In this document: positions 1 to 11,289 of the stretch, in pieces
Layout of the letters: every line of letters starts with the position of its first letter
Numbering within the stretch: position 1 is the stretch's first letter
Source: Vespula vulgaris
Taxonomy: Eukaryota; Arthropoda; Insecta; Hymenoptera; Vespidae
Assembly: GCF_905475345.1 (NCBI RefSeq)
Contig: NC_066588.1
Location: 11,091,473-11,155,472, forward strand
Direction of reading: 5' to 3'
DNA length: 64,000 nt
Position numbers and translations under genes: made by a program
The notes under the pieces: generated by a model
Told to the model about the DNA's origin: nothing
Seen by the model: only the letters and a program-made list of their open reading frames with translations
Database searches by the model: none

Positions 1-1160
1 TCCTTTCTCTTTTTTATCTTTTCCTTTAAGTAGGATACTTATCATTTACGAACGAACCACCTTCCTTTTCTCGTCCAATCGTCAAGTAGACAAAAAAAAA
101 GAAAAGAAATGAGAGAAAAAAAAAAGAAAAATGAAAAAGAAGAAAAAAGAGAAACGAAAAAAAAGAAAACTGAGAGAAACGTCGAAAGAAGAGCCTAAAG
201 AAGCTTGGATAGATGAAAAGAAGAGAAGAATAAGCGTAGCAGGCGTATTCTATGTAGTTCGAAGGCACGCACGTACGGGCACACGTCCCGAGTATCAGAT
301 GGCATTTCGTTGTATGTCTCGCGTTTCATTGAAAAGCGCCCTCATAGAAAAATGTCATGGAACGACGGAAATTAGAAAGCTTATTCATATTTTTCTCGAT
401 AGATGGAGAAAGGGTGGAGGGAGAGAAAAGAAAGAGAGAGAGAGAGATAGCAGACGGAACCACGGATCGGGCACTTTCATTTCGCATACCTAATACGAAA
501 CGTGAGAAAGAGATAGAAAGATGGAGAGACAAGATGAGAAAAAAACCAAAAAAGAAAAAAGAGAGAGAGAGAAAATGAGGTGGGGAAATAACAGGCGCCA
601 AGCTAGTATTCGTACGTGTTTCATTTTTGTTGAAAAGTCTCCTTTTCCATCCCTCATGAGCATTACACAGTATACACGAATATCCATCGATGGCCCTTTT
701 TCAATTTCCACGTATGTATGTACGTTTCCACGAATCATAATACCATGATCTATACACATTTTCCGATATAATATTATATCATTATCTTTCAAGATTTCCG
801 AAGGGTATTATCTATTACGTATATACATAAATTATCAAATGATCCGTGTGAACAAACTTCATTTTTTACCGAGAAGAGAAAAGAGAAGAGAGAAGAAAAG
901 AAAAGGAAAGGAAAAAAAAAGGAAAGAAAAGAAGAGAAAAGAAATGAAATTTTCCTCTGGAAAATCGAAAGTAATCGATTATTACGATTACGAAACTAGC
1001 ATGGATACGTTCGAAATATCGATATCGCGCGTTAACCATCTCGAAGGACACGTATCGACGCGATAAAACATCGGTATTTCCCGAGTTCCTGGTAACAGAC
1101 TGATAACACAAATTCGCATCGGCTGTCGAAAGTTGAACCAGGATCGGATGATGTTCGAGC

Positions 1161-1163
1161 GAA

Positions 1164-1219
<56 letters not shown>

Positions 1220-1259
1220 AGAAAGAGATAGAGATAGACAGAGACAGACAGACAGAGAA

Positions 1260-1317
<58 letters not shown>

Positions 1318-1331
1318 AGAGAGAGAGAGAG
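1161..1331 (+). repeat. Compound GA - TA - GA microsatellite
   Basis: GA-rich from 1,161 to about 1,260, a pure TA run from about 1,262 to 1,313, then GA again to 1,331. Confidence 0.95.
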
Positions 1332-1569
1332 GGTATGAAGAGAGACCGACCGTACGTTGGAAATTAGACACACATTTCATTTCCTGAAGTGACTGCGATT
1401 TCCGTCGCGGCTTCAAATATTGGAAATATCTCGCGAGCGTTCAATTTACCGTACCGCGATCCGATCAGGATTTTATAAGACTGGAAAAAGCGGCCGCGCG
1501 TATAGGCACGCGCTGTCAACCATGGCAGAAACGAGCAGCCGGCAAAATCGAGCGCTTATCTCTGGAATC

Positions 1570-1705
1570 TCTCGTTCGTTCTCTCTGTCTCTTTCTCTCT
1601 CTTTCTCTTTCTTTCTCTTTTTCTCTTTCAATCTATCTATCTATCTATCTAGCTAGCTAGCTAGCTATCTATCTATCTATCTATCTATCTCTCTTTCTCT
1701 CGCAT
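1570..1705 (+). repeat. CT tract with CTAT and CTAG tetranucleotide arrays
   Basis: A CT-rich tract passes into ATCT/CTAT units with an internal block of CTAG units (about 1,648-1,666), then returns to CTAT and CT. Confidence 0.9.
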
Positions 1706-1882
1706 CAACTCTCTCGTACTCCTCCCTTTTTGACGTTGACGCGCGAAAGCAGAAAATTTCTATCGTCGCCGAGCGTCCAAATCATTGCGGGCTTCGAACG
1801 CGTTGATGCTACACCAACCAACTGCAGTTGCATCGTTGCAACGTTTCGTCTCTATCTCTATCTCTTTCTCTGTAACTCTCCC

Positions 1883-1893
1883 TAACTCTCTGT

Positions 1894-1943
<50 letters not shown>

Positions 1944-1946
1944 TTC
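1883..1946 (+). repeat. CT microsatellite
   Basis: Nearly pure CT dinucleotides for about 45 bp with imperfect flanks. Confidence 0.9.
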
Positions 1947-2423
1947 TCGTTTTCGACTCACGTTTTCATTCGAGTAAACAGATATACAACAAATATTATA
2001 CCAACTCGTGTGGAAATATTTCGCGGGCGAATATTTTCCCCGATCGACATCCTTATCCGGTGATTTTCTTTCAATAGAAAAATCAAAAAAAAAGAAAAAG
2101 AAACAAGAGAAAAAAACGTGAAAAAGAAAACAAAAGACAAAAATCCGTTTGGTTCCTGATAAGAGTCCGCTCTCTTTACGACTTTCATTGAATAAAAAAA
2201 AAACAAAAAGAAAAAGAAGAAGAAGAAGAAGAAGAAGAAGAAAAAAAGGGCGAGTGAAAAGGATGAGATTGTGGGGGTGAGAGTAAGGTGGAAATCGGGT
2301 GCATTTTATCATGGCTATAAAGACTAATATAATCCACTGGAAAAAAGAGACTGTAAGAGAAAAAGAGAAGGGGAAAGACAGAGAGGATAAATAAATAGGT
2401 GTCGGATGCTGGACAAAACGAGA

Positions 2424-2486
2424 GAAACAGAAAGAGAGAGAAACAGAGAGAGAGAGAAACAGAGAGAGAGAGAGAGAGAGAGAGAA
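2424..2486 (+). repeat. GA microsatellite
   Basis: Imperfect GAGAAACAGA units leading to a pure GA run. Confidence 0.9.
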
Positions 2487-2896
2487 CACATAGTAAAGGC
2501 AATAGACTGAGTGGTCGTCCTCTTCGCACTCTCGCACACACAATCGCTCGTACGCACGAACTGCACGGGTACGTACGTGCCAGGGTGTTTTTTAGACGGA
2601 GTGGCTTTTTGCAGGCGACAGGGCATTTAAGAGAATTGCTCCCTAGCGCCTTGAGTGCGTTGCCCCTCGTACTCTTAGGGCGTAGAAACGATGCTCCCTC
2701 TTTTTTCGCATAGGTCGATCGATTTACCCAAAAGATGATCACGTTCGATCACTCGATCGAGATTAACGAAAAGAAGTTGCATTATTGTTTTCATAAAAAA
2801 AAAATGTCGATCGATATTAAATTATTCGATGGGGATTACTATATAATTTAGTTTAATATTGTAATAAAAAATTGTTTATTGTTAAAATGTAATAAT

Positions 2897-3470
2897 GTAT
2901 GTTTAAAGTGTGTATTAAATATTATAATAAATGCTATGTAAAATATATAATAAATATTTTTATTGAACGTTAATCATAATAAATATGATTCTTTTTCTTT
3001 TTTTCAAGTTGCTTGTTCGATATATAATTGTTTTAATATTCTAAGAAGGAGTTGAAACGTAAAGTATGTTTAAAATATATATTAAATATTATAATAAATG
3101 CTAAATAAAATATATAATAAATATTATTACTGAATATTGATCATAATAAATATTCTGGACGGCTTCGTTCGATTGTATAATATGTAATATGTATAGAAAT
3201 ATAAAATATAAAAAGTTATATCCTTTTTTTTTCTCGTTGCTTGTTCGACATATAATTTCTCAATATCCTAAAAAAAAACTTGAGATATAACGTATGTTTA
3301 AAATTAAATATTATAATAAATACTAAATAAAATATATAATCAATATTTTTACTGAACATTATCTATGAACACTAATAAATAATCTGAACGTCTATTTACG
3401 ATTGTTAAATTATACATATACGATATATATATAGAAATGTAAAATATGAAAAATGATATTCTTTTTTTCT
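2897..3470 (+). repeat. AT-rich tandem repeat, three diverged copies
   Basis: The phrase GTATGTTTAAA starts at 2,897, 3,064 and 3,292, each time followed by ATTAAATATTATAATAAATG/AC and AAATATATAAT. Copies also share GTTGCTTGTTCGA(T/C)ATATAAT upstream. Spacing is 167 then 228 bp, the longer unit having extra sequence (about 3,160-3,225) that recurs in part near 3,400-3,460. Confidence 0.8.
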
Positions 3471-3480
3471 TCGTACACTT

Positions 3481-3738
3481 TCTTCTACGACTGTATTCCC
3501 GTTGGCCATTGCTGCTGTCTCTGATACGTATATCTGTGAATAGACAATGTACGACCAACGAAAGACGCTGTCACCGGAAGAAAGGAAGAAAGGCGAAGAG
3601 TCCTTCTCGCGTGGATGTAAGAGCACGATTCACTTTGTCCGAAGTGGTGACAATCACGCCGGAGACGGTCTTCCGAGTCTACCGAGTGGCACCGAGTGCC
3701 GGCAGGTTCATACATAAGGAAACGAATGATAGTCTATT

Positions 3739-3776
<38 letters not shown>

Positions 3777-4691
3777 CCTCTTTCTCTCTTTCTCTCTCTT
3801 TCTATTCATCTATTTACTGTTTATACGATTTGAAACGATATCGAATACGAGTTTTCTTTCTCACCGTTAAAGTGCACACCCCGTTATAATTTTACGATCG
3901 AAAAAATTAACGATAAACAGGAAAACTCAGGATCAACGAGTTTTTTTGTTATAATACCTGTGAAACGATATATCTATAATACGCGTGAAATAAAATATTT
4001 CCACTTACCTACGTAGCTATCTATGATAGAAATTTATACACTATTGAATAAAACTACGGACATCATAACTATTGAATAAAACTGGTTGAAACAACTGATA
4101 TACTACTCTATATCAAAATGAATTATTAGACTTTTATCGAGCGTAACGTAAGTAAATGTATGTCATTTGCATAAAAGTATCTGGATTCTTAGTCTAGTAT
4201 AATATTTTAATGTAAAGTCTCGAGTCTCTCAGGTATATCATAAACTACCGTTAACGTTAACGATTCTTCGCGAATATAAAAGATGCCGATAAAACGATTT
4301 GTGCCTTTACTTAAAGTCAATATAAAGATATAACTTCTGCTCCGTTTGACACGGATCACGTCCTCGGAGAAATCCTCGCAACCCGAAGGAATTCCCGAAC
4401 GTCTGGCCCGCTTTAAAACGCGTTACTTTGATTGTTATGGCGTTATCCTGTCGCAATGCTATCGCTCGACCCCGTTCTCCCTCTTTTTTGCCACCCTCGC
4501 ATCATTTTCATCCCTTCTCTCTTTCTCTCTTTCTCTATTTTGTCTCAATGTCTTACACCACTTTCCTTTCTCTCTTTAGTGTCCCTGTCTCTTCCACTTT
4601 ACAGGGAAGCTTCTCTCTTTCGGTAGGTTCACCCTCGTGTCTGCTCTTCCTCTCTTTATACGTGCCTACTCTACTTCTCTTTCTTTCCATC

Positions 4692-4738
<47 letters not shown>

Positions 4739-7134
4739 TCCCTCGTCTACAAACGCAACGACATTCTCGCGCGGTGTCGAAGACAGAAACGAGCCCTTAT
4801 CGCAAATGACCGTTTCCACTGAGTACAAAGCCATTTAGAAACTCTAACGGCGTTACGCTTTACATCGGTATTGTGATACAAGAGCGTAACCCAGACGGTG
4901 ATAATCCAAGGATGATACGAAACCCGTACGAACTCGAAAGAGATAGGACGATTTTCTTTCGAAACAAAGTCGTTTTGATTTTTCAATCCGTTGCTTCCTT
5001 GACGGATGAACTTCCTCGTATCTCTTTCCCTTCGATCTCTATCGTGAATTCTATTATTTCGAAATGTACAATGTAGGTTTCTTTAATCTATATCCCCTCG
5101 AACGAAACGAAGATATCAAAGCACGATGTGATTTGTAGTTGAAGAAATAAGTATTTCGTGAAAAATATATCAAGTTGGACGGTATAGCAAGAAGATTGAA
5201 ACGGGATTAAAATTCTCATATGAGGTGAATTATTTATCGTGAATTTCTCTGGGCCAAAGCCTATGTCGTATCCACGTCTAATACAACGCTATCAATTACA
5301 CGGCTTACAATCAAGCCCGGCACATATAACAAGTTCCTAAAGTGTCTCCAAACAGCCATAACTGTCTACTCGTTACATTAACTCTGCGGTACCCGACGAG
5401 AGTACGTAGTACACCGGATCTCTTCTCCCTTCGGAGTGCGACTTGATATCCGTAACTTCCGGTTTCAGGTGTTCCCGATAATGTCGAAACAAGCGATTCC
5501 TGTGACACCGAGGCTCGAAGACTACCGGATTCATCGATACTCTTGTCGACGGTGTTCTCTCTGTGTCGTACAATATCCCGGCTATCCGAAACTCTCTCTT
5601 TCTATCTCTATCTATCTCTTTCTCTCTCTCTCTCTCTCTGTTTATCTCGATATGCTTCGAGTTTATATCAAAACTCTTACACCTCGTTGCCTATCATCGA
5701 TACTATTATACCAGAGAAACTAACGATTCGACGAAACAAACAAACATTCCCGTGCATTGTGTAACCCAAACGATATTTGAAACAGTAGACACTGTACAAG
5801 ATTATTCAATATGAATTCCCGTCTATCAAAATTGATATCACAAATCAATATTATTTTGTATCTTCGATTATTTGAAATAATATCAATTAATAGAATTTTA
5901 AAGGGATTAAACGATAAGTACGTGTACGTATTCTAGTTTATAGAATTTCATAGAGATTATCCGATCGAAAGCGATTTGTTAGGATTTCAGAGTCGATGTC
6001 GTTGTTGAAATGCGATTTCAATAAGGGCCCTTTTTCTCCAGGGCACGGCCCTGTCCGCCAATTAGTCCTGGCAGAACCGCAGAGCTCACCAAGTGGATCA
6101 TCTCCGACAGAGAGTTTCGTGTAGTTCAGGCGACAGTCCCACGCTCTGTGATTTATGTTTGCCATACATTATCCGACCGAATAATCCCACCCTGTGCCAC
6201 GTAGGGGTGTGCTCTACACCCTCCACCCTCTTCGTATCCCTCTTCTCGCCCATTCCACGGCCTACAAACAACCCTACGTTTCGACCTGAATACTCTCGTC
6301 CTCTTTCCTTCCCTACAAATCGCAAGTGCTCGCTGATCACTCTATTTGTTTCAATTAAAAAGCTGGTACCGATGTGACCAGCCTTCCTCTTGTATTACAC
6401 ATTCTCAACGATCATTATTTATTAACCACGAACGATTATCCTTTTCAATGAATCAAACGATCCTCCCAAAACGAACATTCCAAATTTATTCTCCAGGTCG
6501 CACGGATATTAGAAATAAATTCCTAATGATTCGGAATTTCTAACCTGATGAAATTTATGTAAAATAAAATAAAATAAAATCAACGATCGATATAATTAAT
6601 AACACGTGTCACTTGATCACCTTGTCAATCATAACTAACTGCGTTCGTTTACATATTATCGAACGTTAATTACATACACGGTTATGCTCGTTATCGATCG
6701 TTTCAAACGTTGATCGGAGTCCGCACTTAGGATCGTGCGAAATAGAAACGACAGCTGAATGATTTATGTTTCGTGGCTCGTGTAGAAAGCGTAATTCTAA
6801 TTATGCGGAGAGTATCCCATTGCAGATTTATGAGGTCGTACGTACAAGTGTACGATGTCTCGCATGGCCCCTTTTACCTTCCCCTTACTCTTCCCTTCCT
6901 TTCTGCCCCCACTGCCATACTAGGAACCGCGAGAACCACTCCATTTACATATGAATTAAACTATTACGTCGTTGCATCTTCGATCCTTCTCCCTTTCACG
7001 GATCAAAATGAGCACGTATGCGAGATACGCGTGTCCGTCGACTAACCGGAGAAGAGAATACTTGAGAAAATTAATTAACCAAGCCTTTGGAAATCGTCGA
7101 TAAATCCTACTCACTCTTTCTGTCTGTCTATCTA

Positions 7135-7170
<36 letters not shown>

Positions 7171-7827
7171 CTTTTCGTCTCTTTCACTCGTCTCTTATAA
7201 TCTTACGAAATTATCGACGTTCGTCTTATCGACGAGAAATATTATACAAAGTGGAATAGAGTTATTTAATATCCCTTGTATTCGTCACGACATCCCAAAA
7301 TACCCCTTTGACTTCATCCCCGATAAGTACAAATCCGCACTCTAATGGAAAGTTCTTAAATATTTGAGGAGACGACTCCGACGTTCATATATAGGGTGTC
7401 TGAATTGCGTGTCGTTCCCGAGCTATACTCGGTTCCGTATGACATAAAATAAAATCACAGATTTTTCAGATCCGTTTCTCGATATAAAAATATATTTCGC
7501 GATCGACGATGTGTGAACGCAAAAGGGGGAAAAAAAAAGAAACGAAAAGAACGAAAAAAAACGGGGTAAAAAAAGGGAAAAAAAATGAAAAAAAAAAATT
7601 GGAAAAAAGAAATATTAATTCCTTTTACGATTTTTTTTTATGAAATATGAACGACGAACAAGACAGGGAACATTTTAAACGATCATCCTATGGCTCGCTA
7701 CGAGCGCGATATGGTGGCTTTGTCTGTCCTCGTAGCTAGACCGTAATCAATAACCAAGATGGCCGTGGTCGAGAGAGAAAGAGAGAGAAAGAGATAGAGA
7801 GAGTGAGAGTGAGAGTGAAAGAGAGAT

Positions 7828-7886
<59 letters not shown>

Positions 7887-8700
7887 AGCTCGGTGTAAAA
7901 CACTCACGGCGTATTTAATATTGCAAGAGACACGAAGTAACGCGCCCTTTCCTCGATTTTCCTCGGCCGAGACAACGAGCAAAGCGAGTCAATCTCTCTC
8001 TCTCTCTCTCTCTCTTTCTTTCTCTGGTCCCGGTACCAGCAAATATACGTTCCATTCGCATAGAAAAATAATATAAATTATGAAATCATATTCCTACATT
8101 CTAATTTCTTCAAAGGTATTATTAACTCGATTCTACTCGTAGATAAATCTTTAGTTACGTAAGTAGCTACTTATAACGTATCAAGTAAACAGTACACAAC
8201 AATACACGACACAAGGGGAATTACATTATCGTGAATACACGGCAAATTCCCAATTTAGTTGAAAGTCACGTGACAACGGATTCTCTCTCCGAATCGGATG
8301 ATCAAAATGCCTACTAGGCCACATCGGTATACGAAGGACCCTTCGTAAGCACTCCATGCAGTGTCGTACTAATTGCGGCGCGGATGGTGGTTACTGCTCC
8401 TCGGGGTTCATCCCCAATGGCGTAGAAACGAAATTCGTTGGCCCCCGTGGACTCTAGGTTACGTTAACGAGCAGACAGTGCCATTCTTGGCTACGCCATC
8501 GTCGTTAAAGGGTCACGCTCGAGTCGCTCGAGCAAAGCGTTCGTCGGACAAACATTAGCCCCGTTACAAGATGCTTGGCAATTACGCGTGATTAATGTTG
8601 GCGATTAAAGAAACGCGGTGAAAACAGTGCGCTCCTAGTTTGAGTAAAATTCTTCTGAAATATCGTTTTCTCATTTTCTTTAGTCAGCTCTCTCTCTCTC
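3481..8700. other. Non-coding DNA with CT/GA repeats and GC-richer islands
   Basis: CT tracts lie at about 3,740-3,805, 4,500-4,735, 5,595-5,640, 7,138-7,169 and 7,994-8,026, and a GA tract at about 7,770-7,881. GC-richer islands lie at about 6,020-6,330 and 8,280-8,560 but show no spliced frame I recognise. A perfect GTCACGTGAC E-box palindrome sits at 8,265-8,274. Confidence 0.7.
7770..7881 (+). repeat. GA microsatellite
   Basis: Imperfect GAGAGAAAGA and GAGTGA units resolving to a pure GA run of about 50 bp. Confidence 0.9.
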
Positions 8701-9444
8701 TTTTTTTTCTTCTTAATATTAGAAATAGAAAAAAAGAAAAGGTAGAAATAATCGAGACGAAAGAAAGAAAATTATATCGAACGAATTAACATTTCTTTTC
8801 TTTTTTATTTACGAATGAATAAATTTCTATTTCAATGAGACATCCTTTACGTCCTTCGAGAAAATGAATTAGGAATAAAGAGAGAGGAAATGAAATCTCA
8901 TTTTTTTTTCAAAGCCATAACCAATAGTCGGTCCAACCGATCTATACGAATTTAAAGCACAATACTTTTTGAAAGAGTACTCTTTTTATCTCTCTCTATC
9001 TCACACTGCCGCCCCTTCCTATAACTTCAAATCTAAACCCGTTGAGGGTTCAATGATTTATATTTACCCGAAGATATAAGAAAGAGGGAGAAAACTAGCG
9101 GGAAAAAAAGATGGAAAGGAAAAAGAAAAAAAGACAGAGAGAGAGAGAGAGATAAATAGATAGAGAGAGAGAGAGAGAGAACCGGCACCCCAAACTCGCG
9201 TGTCCGCATATCGTTTATCCCGTATTTATTTCCCGAAATTTGAAAATTATACCACATTTAAGGGGAAGCCACGAGATATGCAGGAGACTCGTTCGAAAGC
9301 TGTTTGTGGTCTATAGATCATGCGATGCTCCATTAATATCGCTACAAAAGGATCGCTAAAAATTTTACGAAATATTGAAACAGGAAATGCAATTTATCAT
9401 AGAAAAATAATCACGTCCGTTCCCTTCAAAATTATTATGCCTTT
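8701..9444. other. Non-coding DNA
   Basis: A/T-rich sequence with a GA tract at about 9,136-9,180. No coding signal recognised. Confidence 0.7.
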
Positions 9445-9842
9445 AAGTAATAATAGTAATAGTAATAATAATTATTATAATAATAATAATAATTATTATT
9501 ATTATTATTATTACTATATGGTGGTGATATATATAATATAATAATAATAATTATTATTATTATATTATTTATATTAATAACTGTTATTATAAATAATATT
9601 GATTATTATAAATAATATTAATTATATTGATACTAATAATTATTATTAATAACAATATTATTAATAATAATATTAATAATAGTAATGATAATAATAATAA
9701 TAATATTAATTAATAATAATTATTATTATAAATGATATTAATTATTATAAACAATATTAATTATATTAATACTAATAGTAATAACTATTAATAATAATAA
9801 TTATTATTATTATTATAACAATAATAATAATAACAATAATGA
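9445..9842 (+). repeat. ATT/AAT trinucleotide array
   Basis: About 400 bp built almost wholly from AAT and ATT units in alternating orientation, so that many segments are self-complementary. Frames here read as Asn and Tyr runs. Confidence 0.93.
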
Positions 9843-10599
9843 TTTACGATTAAGATCGACCGATACGTTATGATAAATAGCTATGAAAATATGTTTTCTG
9901 GAGAGTGATAAATAAAAAATAATTGTTGACGTCGGAACGCTTGCAAAAAAAAAAAAAGAAAAGAAAAATCAATGTAACCTCTTTGCCGAACCGACCTTTG
10001 GTTAAACGTATTTATACGTTGCACGCCTATATAAATTCTTAGAACTGGTCTTGCGAAGAAATACTGGAATGCATATAAAAAATAAAAAGAGAGAACGATA
10101 ACAAAAAAAAAAAGAAACACATAACGGAGATTGCAGATGGATTAGTTTTTTCCTTCGTGAATGAAAACCGAAATCAAATATCAAGAAACGATCTTTAGAT
10201 GCTAACACTTCCGTAACAAATAATTGCGATAAAAACTCTTTAATTCATTCGTCTAAACAATTTTTATTCACTTCACGACGAATGCTCAAAGACGTATTTA
10301 TGTTTTTAATATCATGCGTCTGCCAACACGATACGATATAAAGAGATGTTAATTAGCGCATTTGTCTTATTTGTTTGACTTATTTGTTACGCTTGCTTTT
10401 ATCTTTTTTTCTTTTTTTTTTTTTATCTTCTTGTCTACTTCTTTTTGCACACGACTAGTTATATCTTGCGACACGTAAAATAATTGAAACGGTGATCAAT
10501 TCTTTTTCTTACAACACTTATCGAAATAATTTGTATATCGTATTGAAATAGGATAAAGGTGATCAGTAAATTTTCTATTTTCTTGTTGTTTTCTTTATT

Positions 10600-10667
<68 letters not shown>

Positions 10668-11257
10668 TGCTCTGTTTTTCTTATTTGAATTATCCACATA
10701 AATTTCTCATGAGATTTTATTTAAAAAAAAAGGATAAGAAATTCTACAAACATCGTAATAGAAAATAAAAGATGTATTTTATTTTAGCGATTAATCCTTT
10801 TACACAACAAAAATAAAAAAAGAAAATGAAATCAATGATGAATCACGATGTCAAGAAACAATTAGTACGTCAAAAAGAAATCTCTAGGTTAAAAATAATT
10901 AGTATCGATATCTTTGCAATTATCGGAAAAACGCGGATTACACAATCCGTTAATGTACTACGGACCGATGTAAACGTCGATTCGAATCGTTCGAAAAGTT
11001 ATGATCAGTACACGGAACCACTTTAACCATTTTAAAAAAACGTGCAATATTATACAATATTTTCATAATATTACATGCGTATAAATATTAAAATATAACG
11101 ATTGTAAAATATATTTACGTATAATGTTTTATCCAAATGTATAATTATATTAAACATTACACTATAACGCAAATTTTATATAAGTTTGTATTCTCTTTCC
11201 GATCATTTTGTAATCACAACAAATATGAATGTTTACGTAATAACATATTCAAAAAGA

Positions 11258-11289
<32 letters not shown>

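Larger units (their letters stand above)
1..2860. other. Non-coding, microsatellite-rich DNA
   Basis: A-rich and GA/CT-rich sequence with several simple repeats (separate entries), an A/G-rich stretch at about 90-180 and 870-950, and a GAA run at about 2,215-2,243. Open frames here consist mainly of Ser/Leu or Arg/Glu repeats caused by CT/GA tracts and are not genes. Confidence 0.75.

Noticed and set aside
988..1416. Open frames rich in Leu-Ser and Ile-Tyr repeats
   Set aside because: They are direct translations of CT/GA and TA microsatellites and have no conserved residues; the same holds for similar frames near 1,809-2,742, 7,698-7,982, 10,559-10,768, 16,553-16,795 and 18,391-18,734.
7396..7450. 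TATAGGGTGTCTG stretch resembling a mariner-type end
   Set aside because: No partner inverted repeat or target duplication was found nearby.
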